From: Arthrobacter gallicola
GTDB lineage: Bacteria; Actinomycetota; Actinomycetes; Actinomycetales; Micrococcaceae
Direction: 5' to 3'
NCBI RefSeq assembly: GCF_014836775.1
Contig: NZ_JACSQD010000003.1
Location: forward strand, 162,004 to 226,003
DNA length: 64,000 nt
Position numbers and translations under genes: made by a program. Positions within the stretch are counted from its first letter, which is position 1; each line of letters opens with the position of its first letter. Under the pieces are notes generated by a model that ran no database searches, was not told the origin of the DNA, and saw nothing but the letters and a program-made list of their open reading frames with translations. Below, piece by piece: positions 17,935 to 27,098 of the stretch.

Positions 17935-18897
17935 GTGGACATCCCTCTTAACAGCTCCCTGGTCCTGGCCGCAGCCGTCGGGCTCTGGTTGCTGTGGGTT
18001 GTTCCGCAGTACCTGCACGGAAGGCAGGAACCTGCAGCGTCCGTGCCGGGACGAACAGGATCCGCCGCCAGTGCAGCCAGCAGTGCCGCCAACGAACCAG
18101 ACCCAAGTTCTCAGGGGAACATCATGTACAACACCAGCACCGGCGTGCAGCCGCCGCATGGGCCGGGGCGCCCCCAGCAGGGGGCAGACCGTGGTTCTGG
18201 TGATACTGCCCGGCCTGCCGCTGCAGCCGCAGCGCCATTTCGGGTCCGGTACGACCGCCTGGTACTAGCCGGCCTCGGACTGGTTTTCCTGGCCGGGGTG
18301 CTGACAGGAGGCATAGCAGCGCTCCTGGGACTGGTGTCCGGCTGGCTGCCGGCAGCAGCCGCCGCCGGGACGCTGGCCGTTTTCGCCGGGCTGCGCAATC
18401 TTGCCGTCCGCGACCGCCGGGCACGCCGCGCACGTTACGCAGCAGCGATGGCCCAGCGGGCGGCGGAACCCGCTGCTGCTACCCCGTCCCGGCACAACCC
18501 GAAAGCGGACATCGTCTTTGATGCCTCCAGCTCCGCAGCTTCGGCCAAGGGAACACCTGCGCCCGCGCCGTCCGTTCAGCCTGCCGCGCCGGCCCCCAAG
18601 CCGCTGCCGCGCCTGAGCGCGGGAGAGCTTCGCGCTGCTGCCCTGGCAGAGGCCGCCAAGAGCGCCGAGGCATCCTCCTGGGAACCCGTGGACGTACCGA
18701 AGCCGACCTACGTGGACGCTCCGATGGCACCGCGCCCGGCACCTAAGCCGCTGGCCGTCCCGGCTTCCCCCAAGCCGGTCCTGAAAACGCCTATCCGCCC
18801 CGTCGCAGCCCCCGCTGCCGGCAGCACCCCCATCGATCCCCGCCCTGCCACGGGTATCTTGAACCTGGACGACGTCCTGCAGCGGCGCCGGGCCTAA
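17935..18897 (+). CDS. glpR: GlpR-like divisome membrane receptor (Rv0996 homologue)
   Basis: A 320-residue membrane protein matching the Rv0996/GlpR layout: an N-terminal TM helix (LVLAAAVGLWLLWVVPQYL, residues ~7-25), a disordered loop, a paired hydrophobic region (~108-160), and a long Pro/Ala-rich cytoplasmic tail ending DDVLQRRRA. In Corynebacterium the homologue is the membrane receptor for the gephyrin-like protein Glp, which links to SepF at the septum. Here glp is missing from its usual place two genes upstream. Identification rests on gene order (galU, rimJ, this gene) and architecture. GTG 17905 is an alternative start. Confidence 0.65.
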   Translation: MDIPLNSSLVLAAAVGLWLLWVVPQYLHGRQEPAASVPGRTGSAASAASSAANEPDPSSQGNIMYNTSTGVQPPHGPGRPQQGADRGSGDTARPAAAAAAPFRVRYDRLVLAGLGLVFLAGVLTGGIAALLGLVSGWLPAAAAAGTLAVFAGLRNLAVRDRRARRARYAAAMAQRAAEPAAATPSRHNPKADIVFDASSSAASAKGTPAPAPSVQPAAPAPKPLPRLSAGELRAAALAEAAKSAEASSWEPVDVPKPTYVDAPMAPRPAPKPLAVPASPKPVLKTPIRPVAAPAAGSTPIDPRPATGILNLDDVLQRRRA

Positions 18898-18906
18898 CCA
18901 CCCAAG

Positions 18907-20226
18907 ATGGCGCCGGATCCGCGGCGCGTACGCGGCGTGAACACGCGTCCGGGGACTTCCCGCTCTCCTGCAGCCGCTGCTCTGGCTTCCGCTACAGAGC
19001 AGCGTGCCCTGCTGGAGGGGACAAGGATGGCTGCCCCGCTGGCTCAGCTCCTGACGCCCCGGCACCTTCTTCTGGATTCGTGGACCCACGAACGGACCTT
19101 TCACCGGCCCGGAGCCGGGATCAGTTGCCTGTACCGGGTGCGGGCGCTGGACCGCCAGGCACACATCGTGACGCTCTACGCAGGTGCCACCAGCACTGCA
19201 GTGAAACAGAGTGCCCCGGACACCGTGCAGACCACCCTGGCCGGAATCCGGTTAAGTCTGTGGCTGCATCCCCGTGATCCGCTGCTTCCCTCCCTGCCCT
19301 GGGCGCTCTCACCCGTCGACGTTGCCCGGGACGTCTTTGGAGAGCCCGACGCCGGTGACCGGACAGTTCTCAGCCTCTCCGCCTACCGTCCGCTGCGCCG
19401 GGCCGTGGTGCGCGCGGTATCCGCAGAGCGCACCGCCTACCTCAAAATCCTGCTTCCGGGACAATCCGGGGCCCTGCGCCACCGGCACGGGCTGCTCGCC
19501 GGGACGGCAGTTCCGGCCGCCACGGTGACCGGGCCCGATCCTTCGGCCGGTCCCCGGGCGGAGGGCGCCGTCGTGCTCTCCGCGCTTACCGGTGAGCCGC
19601 TGCTGCACGGGCTGCGCTCCGGGACACACGGGCTGGTTCCCCAGGACCTGACCACACTGCTGGACCAGCTTCCGGACGGCGCCCTGGCGCTGGACCGGCG
19701 TCCAGCGTGGTCAGAGCGGTCCCGCGCGTACGGTACGGCGGCTGCGGCCATCCTGCCCCAGGAAACCGCCAGGATCTCAGCTGCCGCCCGGACCATCGAA
19801 ACACTGGTCCGCGGCCTGGACCCCGGACCTGTGGTGCCGGTGCACGGCGACTTCTATGAAGGAAACCTCCTGACCGGTGGCGGACGTATCACCGGGCTGC
19901 TGGATGTTGACGGTCTGGGCCCGGGCCACCGGGTGGATGACCTGGCCTGCTTCCTGGGGCACTTGGCCGTCCTGACGGAACTCGCACCGGAGTCCGCGCT
20001 GCCCGGCGAACTGCGGGTGTTCCATAACGCGTTTGAAGAGTTCGCTCTGGCATCCGGCAGCTCGCCGGCCGCCCTGAACGCGCGGGCGGCCGGGGTTGCC
20101 CTGAGCCTGGTGCCGGGAGCCAGAGCGGGACGGTACAGCCGCTCCGAGAATGCCCTGACCCGCCTGCGTGCCGCGGAAAGCCTGCTGGCGCGTGCGGTGG
20201 CCAGTAACGGCGGAAAGCGGCTGTAG
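18907..20226 (+). CDS. Aminoglycoside phosphotransferase-like kinase
   Basis: A 439-residue protein whose C-terminal half carries APH/ChoK kinase motifs: the catalytic loop VPVHGDFYEGNLLT (HGD...N, near residue 315) and the metal-binding GLLDVDGLGPG. The N-terminal half is less conserved, with SAERTAYLKILLP possibly holding the ATP-anchoring lysine. Relatives phosphorylate antibiotics, choline, sugars or maltose; nothing here selects a substrate. It starts 9 nt after glpR with no clear ribosome site, so the start (ATG 18907, or GTG 18937) is uncertain. Confidence 0.7.
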   Translation: MAPDPRRVRGVNTRPGTSRSPAAAALASATEQRALLEGTRMAAPLAQLLTPRHLLLDSWTHERTFHRPGAGISCLYRVRALDRQAHIVTLYAGATSTAVKQSAPDTVQTTLAGIRLSLWLHPRDPLLPSLPWALSPVDVARDVFGEPDAGDRTVLSLSAYRPLRRAVVRAVSAERTAYLKILLPGQSGALRHRHGLLAGTAVPAATVTGPDPSAGPRAEGAVVLSALTGEPLLHGLRSGTHGLVPQDLTTLLDQLPDGALALDRRPAWSERSRAYGTAAAAILPQETARISAAARTIETLVRGLDPGPVVPVHGDFYEGNLLTGGGRITGLLDVDGLGPGHRVDDLACFLGHLAVLTELAPESALPGELRVFHNAFEEFALASGSSPAALNARAAGVALSLVPGARAGRYSRSENALTRLRAAESLLARAVASNGGKRL

Positions 20227-20338
20227 GTATGACCGGCCAACGCCTGGCTTCCGTCCGAATCAGCCCTCAACCGCCCCTGATCCGCAGATCCGGGACGGAA
20301 ATGGCCTCCCGCTCTCCGGTCCCGCCCGCAAGGCTGCG

Positions 20339-20344
20339 TAGGCT
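20339..20344 (+). promoter_or_regulatory. -10 box TAGGCT before the sugar kinase gene
   Basis: TAGGCT ends 6 nt before ATG 20351. The sequence GAAGGA between them could also act as a ribosome site but would touch the start codon. Confidence 0.4.
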
Positions 20345-20350
20345 GAAGGA

Positions 20351-21265
20351 ATGCAATTGAGCTCCCACCCCGGTCTCCGGGCTGACCAAACCGCAGTCGG
20401 GCTGGATATCGGCGGAACAAAAACACACGGCATCCGGCTTCAGGGCAACGACGTCGTAGCGGAGGCCGTGAGCGGCAGCGCCAACGTACAGAACGTTTCC
20501 CGCGAGCAGGCCCGGCAGAACCTGGCGGAGATTTTCGCCGCGCTGGGGACCGGGCAGGTAACCCGGGTGGTCGCGGGTTCCGGGGGAGTGGACACGCAGG
20601 AAGATGCCGCAGCGCTGCGGTCCCTGATCCAGGAACACGTGCCGGACGCCGAGGTGAGCGTAGTGCACGACACTCGGCTGATCCTGGCGGCCGGGGAGAC
20701 GCCGGCGGGTATCGGACTCATCGCGGGCACCGGATCCGTGGCCTGGGGGATGGACGGCTCCGGGACGCAGGCGCGGTCCGGCGGCTGGGGCTACCTGCTC
20801 GGGGACGAAGGCAGCGCCTACTGGATTGGCCGCGAAGCGGTCCGGCATACCCTGCGCCTGCACGATCTGGGGCAGGAACCCGACCGGCTGGCCGCGGAGC
20901 TGCTGCTGGCCGTCGGTGTGCCGTCCCCGGAGATGCTCATTGCCCGGTTCCACGCTGAGGCCGGGCGCCGCTACTGGGCGTCGATGGCCCGCGTTGTCTT
21001 CGAAGCAGCGGAGGAAGGCCACGGCCCGAGCAGAAGCATCGTTGCCACGGCCGCGCGGGATCTCGCCGGGTTGGTGGCAGACGTTGCCGCCCAGCTGGAT
21101 ATCCGGGGCCCGGTGGTGATCGGCGGCGGAATCGGAGTCCACCAGCCACTGCTGCAGGACCTGCTGCAGGCCGGCCTGTCCGCCCGGGGGCTCGCGGATA
21201 TCCGCTTCCTTTCCCAGGACCCGGTGTTCGGTGTCCGCTACCTGCTCGGCGCGGGTGCAGCATGA
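20351..21265 (+). CDS. BadF/BadG-type ATPase, likely N-acetylglucosamine kinase
   Basis: A 304-residue ASKHA-fold kinase. Phosphate motif 1 is VGLDIGGTKTHG (residues ~15-27). IGLIAGTGSVAWG is phosphate motif 2, GGWGYLLGDEGSAYWIG is the signature of bacterial GlcNAc/BadF kinases, and VVIGGGIG is the adenosine motif. It probably phosphorylates an amino sugar recovered from peptidoglycan or chitin, though other sugars are possible. The Nudix gene overlaps its stop by 4 nt, indicating translational coupling. Confidence 0.82.
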   Translation: MQLSSHPGLRADQTAVGLDIGGTKTHGIRLQGNDVVAEAVSGSANVQNVSREQARQNLAEIFAALGTGQVTRVVAGSGGVDTQEDAAALRSLIQEHVPDAEVSVVHDTRLILAAGETPAGIGLIAGTGSVAWGMDGSGTQARSGGWGYLLGDEGSAYWIGREAVRHTLRLHDLGQEPDRLAAELLLAVGVPSPEMLIARFHAEAGRRYWASMARVVFEAAEEGHGPSRSIVATAARDLAGLVADVAAQLDIRGPVVIGGGIGVHQPLLQDLLQAGLSARGLADIRFLSQDPVFGVRYLLGAGAA

Positions 21266-21747
21266 GCGGGACGAAGCAGCCGTTTGATGTCCGCGTCGGC
21301 GCGTACGCCGTCGTCATCCAGGACGGACACATTCTGCTGGCCCACTGGCACCAGCACGGGAACTCTGCGTGGACCCTGCCCGGCGGAGGACTCGAATTCG
21401 GGGAAGACGCACCCACCGCGGCCGTGCGGGAGGTCCTGGAGGAAACCGGCTACACCGTGGAACTGGACGGACTGCTGGGTGTGGACAGCCATTTCATCCC
21501 GCCGGCGAAACGGATGCACGGCGAGGGCCGGATGCTTCATGCCCTCCGCGTCATCTACCGGGCCAGCATCACCGGTGGCGAGCTGGCGAGCGAGGCGGCC
21601 GGCAGCACGGACGAGGCCGCCTGGTTCCCGCTGGCTGAGGTGCCCGGGCTGGAACGGGTGGGGCTGGTGGATGCCGCTCTTGAGCTGCTGCGCAGCGCTC
21701 CCGAGGACAGCACGGCGCCGCTTCGCCCGTGGCGTAACCCCCGCTAA
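21262..21747 (+). CDS. Nudix hydrolase
   Basis: A 161-residue pyrophosphohydrolase. A complete Nudix box is present near residues 40-62: Gly, five residues, Glu, seven residues, REVLEETGY. It matches GX5EX7REUXEEXGU. An MTH1/MutT-like strand order surrounds it (VRVGAYAVVIQDGHILLAHW). It overlaps the sugar kinase by 4 nt (ATGA). The substrate, a nucleoside diphosphate linked to another moiety, cannot be predicted; the kinase partner hints at a nucleotide sugar, which is inference. Confidence 0.88.
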   Translation: MSGTKQPFDVRVGAYAVVIQDGHILLAHWHQHGNSAWTLPGGGLEFGEDAPTAAVREVLEETGYTVELDGLLGVDSHFIPPAKRMHGEGRMLHALRVIYRASITGGELASEAAGSTDEAAWFPLAEVPGLERVGLVDAALELLRSAPEDSTAPLRPWRNPR

Positions 21748-21855
21748 CGCTGGACTCAGAGGCGCGGGAACACATAGCGTAATTTCACGGCTTGTCAGCA
21801 TACTGCCGATTCCCCGCCGTATGTGCACCAGTCGAAACCAACCACGGAGGCTGTT

Positions 21856-23025
21856 ATGTCCCTTCCGGATGCCCCCACGCCCCAGCAGGGTGCCGTGGAA
21901 CCCATGATCAGGTTCCGCGGCGTCACCAAGTCCTATCCGGGCTCGGACTCGCCCGCCGTGGATAACCTCTCCCTCGACATCGCCAAAGGCGCCATCACCG
22001 TCTTCGTTGGCCCCTCCGGCTGCGGGAAAACCACCTCGCTGCGCATGATCAACCGCATGGTGGAACCGACGTCGGGAACCATCGAGGTAGGCGGCCGCGA
22101 CGCGTCCACGATCCCCTCCTCGGACCTGCGCCGGTCCATGGGGTACGTGATGCAGTCCTCCGGACTGCTCCCGCACCGGACTGTCCTGGATAACATCGCG
22201 ACGGTTCCCCGGCTGAACGGGGTTCCCAAACGCAAAGCCCGGGCCCGCGCGGCGGAACTGCTCGACGTCGTTGGCCTGGCCCCGGAGCTGGGAAACCGGT
22301 ATCCCGGCCAGCTCTCCGGCGGCCAGCAGCAGCGCGTCGGTGTGGCCCGGGCGCTGGCAGCCGATCCGCCGGTGCTGCTGATGGACGAACCGTTCAGCGC
22401 CGTGGACCCCGTGGTCCGGGCGGAGCTGCAGCAGGAACTGCTGCGCCTGCAGCGCGACCTCGCCAAAACCATCGTGTTTGTCACCCACGACATCGATGAA
22501 GCCACCATCCTGGGCGACAAGGTCGCCGTCTTCGCCGTCGGTGGGCGGCTGGCGCAGTACGACTCGCCGGAAGGGATCCTCCGGGCACCCGTCGACGACT
22601 TCGTTGCCGGATTCGTTGGTAAGGACCGCGGCTTCCGCCACCTTGGCTTCCAGCCCGGGGACACCGTTGCCGTGCATCCGGTGCAGACACTGGACCCGGC
22701 CCAGCTCGCGGACCCCGCCGTTCCGGTCCGCGGGGGATGGGCGCTGGCGGTCGACGACGGCGGACGGCCGCTGGGCTGGGTGCCCGCCTCCGGGCGCGCC
22801 TCGGTGACGTCCCCGGATGACGTGGTTCCGGGGGGATCCCTGCACCGGCACGGCGAGAGCCTGCGCAGCGCGCTGGATGCCGCGCTGTCCTCGCCCTCGG
22901 GGATGGGCGTGGTTGTGGATCCCGAAGGCCGGGTGGAGGGGATTGTTCAGGCCGGCGAAATCCTCGAACTCATCGAAAAGGCCCGCCTGCGCCGCGGCAT
23001 GGCGCTGCACGGCTCGGCGGTGTGA
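21856..23025 (+). CDS. opuCA: Glycine betaine/carnitine/choline ABC transporter ATPase (OpuCA type)
   Basis: A 389-residue ATPase that powers import of compatible solutes. It has Walker A GPSGCGKTT, signature LSGGQQQRVGVARAL, Walker B VLLMDEPFSAVDP and switch histidine VTHD. The C-terminal ~120 residues form a CBS-like regulatory region (GMGVVVDPEGRVEGIV), typical of osmosensing OpuCA/ProV. ATG 21856 follows GGAGG by 6 nt; 11 in-frame codons upstream lack a site. First gene of a four-gene operon with 1-4 nt overlaps or gaps to its partners. Confidence 0.93.
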   Translation: MSLPDAPTPQQGAVEPMIRFRGVTKSYPGSDSPAVDNLSLDIAKGAITVFVGPSGCGKTTSLRMINRMVEPTSGTIEVGGRDASTIPSSDLRRSMGYVMQSSGLLPHRTVLDNIATVPRLNGVPKRKARARAAELLDVVGLAPELGNRYPGQLSGGQQQRVGVARALAADPPVLLMDEPFSAVDPVVRAELQQELLRLQRDLAKTIVFVTHDIDEATILGDKVAVFAVGGRLAQYDSPEGILRAPVDDFVAGFVGKDRGFRHLGFQPGDTVAVHPVQTLDPAQLADPAVPVRGGWALAVDDGGRPLGWVPASGRASVTSPDDVVPGGSLHRHGESLRSALDAALSSPSGMGVVVDPEGRVEGIVQAGEILELIEKARLRRGMALHGSAV

Positions 23026-23027
23026 GC

Positions 23028-23720
23028 ATGGACTGGTTCCTGCAGAACACTGAAATGATCGGGCGCCTGACCGCGCTGCACCTGTTCCAGGCTGTGATTC
23101 CCCTTGTCCTGGGCGTGCTCATCGCCATCCCCCTGGCCCAGGCCGCGCGGCTGCACCGCGGGCTCGGAGGATTCATCCTGGGCACTTCCGCGATCCTCTA
23201 CACCATTCCGTCCCTGGCTCTGTTCGTTCTGCTGCCGGTCATTCTGGGCACCAAAGTCCTGGACATCACCAACGTGATCGTGGCCCTGACCATATATGCC
23301 GTGGCCCTGCTGGTCCGGTCCACCGTGGATGCGCTGAACTCGGTGGATGATGATGTCCGCCAGGCAGCGGCCGCGATGGGCTACCGGCCGCTGCGCCGCT
23401 TCCTCGCCGTGGACCTTCCGCTGTCCCTGCCGGTGCTGTTCGCCGGACTGCGGGTGATTTCGGTGTCCAACATGTCCCTGGTGAGCGTGGGTGCCCTGCT
23501 GGGTATCGACAGCCTGGGCCGGCTGTTTATGGACGGGTTGTACCGGAACTTCCCAACCGAGATCGTCATCGGAATTGTGCTTATCCTGCTGCTTGCCCTG
23601 GTGCTGGACCTGGTGCTGGTCCTGTGCCAGCGGCTGCTTACTCCGTGGACCCGCGCCGCCAAGCGGACGGGCCCGCCGCTGCCGCTGTCCACCCTGGAAG
23701 CCAGGACGGCTGGTGCGTAA
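23028..23720 (+). CDS. opuCB: Glycine betaine ABC transporter permease (OpuCB type)
   Basis: A 230-residue inner-membrane permease with about six TM helices and the EAA-like loop DDDVRQAAAAMGYRPLRRF that contacts the ATPase. It belongs to the ProW/OpuCB family and pairs with the second permease at 23720. Start ATG 23028 is adopted; GTG 23022, which overlaps the opuCA stop (GTGA), would add two residues and may be the coupled start. The next permease begins inside its stop codon (TAATG). Confidence 0.92.
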   Translation: MDWFLQNTEMIGRLTALHLFQAVIPLVLGVLIAIPLAQAARLHRGLGGFILGTSAILYTIPSLALFVLLPVILGTKVLDITNVIVALTIYAVALLVRSTVDALNSVDDDVRQAAAAMGYRPLRRFLAVDLPLSLPVLFAGLRVISVSNMSLVSVGALLGIDSLGRLFMDGLYRNFPTEIVIGIVLILLLALVLDLVLVLCQRLLTPWTRAAKRTGPPLPLSTLEARTAGA

Positions 23721-24472
23721 TGGACTACACAAGCGATAACGTCCTGGTCCAAATGTTCGAATGGCTCACCTATCCCGCCAACTGGGAAGGGCCGCGGGGG
23801 ATTCCCGTGCGCATCGTGGAGCACCTGGGCTACACGGCGCTCGCCGTGGGAATCGCGGCCCTGATCGCTGTTCCGCTGGGCCTGTACATCGGGCACACCG
23901 GGCGGGGACGGGTCGTCGTGGTCTCCGGCACCGGCATCCTGCGGGCCCTGCCCACCCTGGGCCTGGTGTTCCTCTTTGTCCTGCTGGCCGGAATCGGGCT
24001 GATGCCGCCTATCTGGGCCCTGGTGCTGCTGGCCATGCCGCCGCTGCTCGCCGGCGTCTACGCCGGGATCTCCTCCGTGGACCGCACCATCGTGGACGCG
24101 GCACGGGCCATGGGAATGAACGAGTTCCAGATCCTTTTCCGGGTCGAGCTGCCCAATGGCCTGAAGGTGGCCTTTGGCGGTTTCCGGGCAGCTGTGCTGC
24201 AGGTCCTGGCGACCGTCTCCGTCGTCGCGTTCATTTCCCTCGGGGGGCTCGGCGTGTACCTGATCGAAGGAACCCAGCTGCGCGACAACGGGCGTCTTTT
24301 CGGCGGAGCGCTGCTGATTGCACTGCTGGCGCTCGCCGTTGATTTGGTGCTGGCGGCCGTCCAGCGCCTTGTACTATCGCCGGGACTGCGGAACAGCAGT
24401 GCCCGGAAACCGGCCGCACCAAGCCACCGGCAGGCCCAGCCCGCCGTCCGCCAAGAAGGAGCAACATCATGA
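23720..24472 (+). CDS. opuCD: Glycine betaine ABC transporter permease (OpuCD type)
   Basis: The second permease of the importer, 250 residues and about six TM helices. The ATPase-contact loop is RTIVDAARAMGMNEFQILF. ATG 23720 shares its first base with the opuCB stop codon (TAATG); the frame is open 96 nt further upstream inside opuCB, but those codons are the shadow of that gene. The tail after residue 225 is hydrophilic. It overlaps the binding-protein gene by 4 nt. Confidence 0.92.
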   Translation: MDYTSDNVLVQMFEWLTYPANWEGPRGIPVRIVEHLGYTALAVGIAALIAVPLGLYIGHTGRGRVVVVSGTGILRALPTLGLVFLFVLLAGIGLMPPIWALVLLAMPPLLAGVYAGISSVDRTIVDAARAMGMNEFQILFRVELPNGLKVAFGGFRAAVLQVLATVSVVAFISLGGLGVYLIEGTQLRDNGRLFGGALLIALLALAVDLVLAAVQRLVLSPGLRNSSARKPAAPSHRQAQPAVRQEGATS

Positions 24473-25437
24473 GCATACGTACCCGACCGCGCACCAAAGC
24501 CGTCCTGACGGGGGCTGCGGGCCTGGCTGCCGCACTGGTGCTGGCATCCTGCGGAGCGAACTCGGACCCGCAGGGCGAGGAAACCAGCACCTCACCAGCG
24601 GCGTCGGGGGAGACCTCCACCTTGGTGGTCGGCTCCGCTGACTTCCCCGAATCCCAGATCATCGCGGAAATCTACGCCGGTGCCCTGAACGCCAAGGGCA
24701 TCGAAGCCAGCACCAAGCCGGGCATCGGTTCCCGCGAGATCTACTACCAGGCCCTGGAGGACGGCTCGGTCCAGATCATCCCGGACTACAGCGGCAACCT
24801 TCTGCTCTTCGCTGACACCGAAGCCACCGCCCAGTCGGCGCAGGAGATCATGGATGCCCTGCCGGCGGCCCTGAAGGAGGAGTCCCCGGACGCCAACATC
24901 GCCGTCCTGGAACCGGCCTCGGCCGAAAGCAAGGACGCTCTGGTGGTCACTCAGGCCACCGCGGAGAAGTTCGACCTGACCTCGCTGGAGGACCTGGCCA
25001 AGGTCTGCGGGGAAATCACCATCGGTGCACCCACCACCTTCCAGGAACGCGCCTACGGGCTGCCGGGCCTGGCGGAGAAGTACGGTTGCGAGCCGGGCGG
25101 TTTTGAAGCGATCAACGACGGCGGCGGGGAAGCCACGCTGCAGGCGCTGCTGACGGACAAGGTGCAGGCCGCGGATATCTACACCACCACGCCGTCCATC
25201 GAGGAAAACAGCCTGGTGGTCCTGGAGGACCCGAAGAACAACTTCATTGCCCAGCAGGTGCTGCCGCTGGTGAACCTTGACGCCGTGAACCAGGAAGCGC
25301 AGGACGTCCTGAACAGCGTGTCAGCGGTCCTGACCACGGATGACCTGATTGCCCTGAACCAGGCTGTCTCCGGTGACCAGAAGCAGGACCCGAAGGCTGC
25401 AGCCGAAGCCTGGCTGAAGGAAAAGGGCCTGGCCTAG
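24469..25437 (+). CDS. opuCC: Glycine betaine/choline-binding lipoprotein (OpuCC type)
   Basis: A 322-residue substrate-binding lipoprotein. A signal peptide with lipobox LASC places the lipidated cysteine near residue 28. An SBP fold of the QAT family (OpuAC/ProX) follows: VVGSADFPESQIIAEIYAGAL, IIPDYSGNLL and GEATLQALLTDKVQAADIYTT. The aromatic Tyr positions in YYQAL and DYSG fit a quaternary-amine site. Overlaps opuCD by 4 nt; AAGGAG sits just upstream. It ends the operon, ahead of a large hairpin terminator. Confidence 0.92.
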   Translation: MSIRTRPRTKAVLTGAAGLAAALVLASCGANSDPQGEETSTSPAASGETSTLVVGSADFPESQIIAEIYAGALNAKGIEASTKPGIGSREIYYQALEDGSVQIIPDYSGNLLLFADTEATAQSAQEIMDALPAALKEESPDANIAVLEPASAESKDALVVTQATAEKFDLTSLEDLAKVCGEITIGAPTTFQERAYGLPGLAEKYGCEPGGFEAINDGGGEATLQALLTDKVQAADIYTTTPSIEENSLVVLEDPKNNFIAQQVLPLVNLDAVNQEAQDVLNSVSAVLTTDDLIALNQAVSGDQKQDPKAAAEAWLKEKGLA

Positions 25438-25472
25438 CCGTAGCATCCGGACGGGCTGAGCCGGAAGAACTG

Positions 25473-25520
25473 AAAAGCAGCGGCACGTGTTTGAGCAGTC
25501 AAACAGGTGCCGCTGCTTTT
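25473..25520 (+). terminator. Long hairpin terminator after the opuC operon
   Basis: A 14-bp stem (25473-25486 with 25507-25520), one G-G mismatch, then 7 bp (25488-25494 with 25499-25505) and a 4-nt loop. The stem ends in four T residues. Because the outer arm is A/T-flanked on both sides it may work in both directions. Confidence 0.88.
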
Positions 25521-25585
25521 GATTTTGATGACACGTTGGTGACGCCGCGGACGGGGTGCCGTTTCCCGTATGGCATTCTGAGTGG

Positions 25586-26803
25586 ATGGCAGAATTCACC
25601 CAGTCGCACAAGCTCCACAACGTCCTTTACGACATCCGTGGGCCGCTGCTTGAACACGCGCAGCGAATGGAAGCCGCCGGTCAGCGGATCCTGAAGCTGA
25701 ACATCGGCAACCCCGCGCCGTTTGGCTTCGAGGCGCCGGAGGCCATCCTGGTGGACATGATCCGCCATCTGCCAACCGCCCAGGGGTACAGCGATTCACG
25801 CGGCATCTTCTCGGCCCGCACCGCCGTCGTGCAGTACTACCAAAGCCGCGGAATCCAGAACATCGACGTGGACGACGTGTACCTGGGCAACGGGGTCAGC
25901 GAACTGATCACCCTCTCCCTCCAGGCCCTGCTGAACAACGGGGACGAAATCCTGGTTCCCACTCCGGACTACCCGCTGTGGACCGCATCCGTGTCACTGG
26001 CGGGCGGCACCGCCGTGCACTACCTCTGCGACGAGGAAAACCACTGGTGGCCCGATGTGGAGGACATGGAAGCCCGGATTACCAGCCGGACCAAGGGCAT
26101 TGTGCTGATCAACCCGAACAACCCCACCGGCGCCGTGTACCCGGAGTACATCCTGCGCCAGATCGTGGACCTTGCGCGGAAGCACGGACTCATCATCTTT
26201 GCCGACGAGATCTACGAGAAGATCCTGTACGACGGCGCGGTGCACATCAACGCTGCCGCAATCACCGGCGAGGACGTACTCTGCCTGACATTCAGCGGCC
26301 TGTCCAAGGCATACCGCATTGCCGGGTTCCGCAGCGGCTGGATGACCATCTCCGGCCCCAAGCGGGACGCCGCGGACTACATCGAGGGCATCAACCTGCT
26401 GGCCAATATGCGCCTGTGCGCCAACGTTCCGGCGCAGCACGCCATCCAGACCGCGCTGGGCGGCTACCAGAGCATCAACGACCTGATCCTGCCCGGCGGC
26501 CGGCTCAAGGCCCAGCGGGACCTGGCCCACAAAATGCTCAACGACATCCCCGGAGTGAGCTGCGAAAACGCCGAAGGCGCGCTGTACCTCTTCCCCAAGC
26601 TGGACCCCGAGGCCTACCCGATCGAATCGGATGAGATGTTCGCCCTGGACCTGCTCAAGCAGCAGAAGATCCTGATTTCGCACGGAACGGCGTTCAACTG
26701 GATCCGGCCGGACCATTTCCGGATGGTGACGCTGCCGGCGCTGGAGGACATTGAGGACGCCGTGTCCAGGCTGGCCGAGTTCCTCAGCACCTACAAGCCG
26801 TAG
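25586..26803 (+). CDS. PLP-dependent aminotransferase, probably alanine transaminase (AlaA-like)
   Basis: A 405-residue fold-type I aminotransferase. The PLP lysine is in FSGLSKAYRIAGFR, and the cofactor and substrate sites are NPNNPTGAVY and IIFADEIYEKILYDG. The N-terminus (LLEHAQRMEAAGQRILKLNIGNPAPFGF; first half LLEHAQRMEAAGQRI) is typical of the AlaA/YfbQ group, which interconverts pyruvate and glutamate with alanine and 2-oxoglutarate. ATG 25586 is favoured by homologue length; a CATTCT box lies 6 nt upstream. It converges on xseB with 16 nt between the stops. Confidence 0.88.
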   Translation: MAEFTQSHKLHNVLYDIRGPLLEHAQRMEAAGQRILKLNIGNPAPFGFEAPEAILVDMIRHLPTAQGYSDSRGIFSARTAVVQYYQSRGIQNIDVDDVYLGNGVSELITLSLQALLNNGDEILVPTPDYPLWTASVSLAGGTAVHYLCDEENHWWPDVEDMEARITSRTKGIVLINPNNPTGAVYPEYILRQIVDLARKHGLIIFADEIYEKILYDGAVHINAAAITGEDVLCLTFSGLSKAYRIAGFRSGWMTISGPKRDAADYIEGINLLANMRLCANVPAQHAIQTALGGYQSINDLILPGGRLKAQRDLAHKMLNDIPGVSCENAEGALYLFPKLDPEAYPIESDEMFALDLLKQQKILISHGTAFNWIRPDHFRMVTLPALEDIEDAVSRLAEFLSTYKP

Positions 26804-26819
26804 CTTTACCCAGCCGCGC

Positions 26820-27053
26820 TTAGTCCGGCGAGTCGCTGCGGGCTGCCCGTGCCGCTTCCAGGCGCGCGCGGGCGCCCTCAAGCCAGGACTCGCACCGGGT
26901 GGCCAGCGCTTCGCCGCGCTCCCAGAGGGCGAGGGATTCCTCAAGGCTGGCACCGCCGGCCTCCAGCCGGGTGACGACTGACACCAGTTCGTCGCGGGCC
27001 TGTTCGTAGGTCATGGCTTCGACGTCTGCCGGCAGCGCTGCTGCTTCGTTCAT
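26820..27053 (-). CDS. xseB: Exodeoxyribonuclease VII small subunit
   Basis: A 77-residue all-helical subunit. The family motif is [19 protein letters not shown] followed by ALWERGEAL. Several copies bind each XseA and complete exonuclease VII, which degrades single-stranded DNA to oligonucleotides. It lies 45 nt downstream of xseA on the same strand and is probably co-transcribed. The size is normal for the family. Confidence 0.93.
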   Translation of the reverse strand: MNEAAALPADVEAMTYEQARDELVSVVTRLEAGGASLEESLALWERGEALATRCESWLEGARARLEAARAARSDSPD

Positions 27054-27098
27054 GCTGTTCTCCTAATTGCCTGGATGCTGGGTGGGGAAGTGGAACAT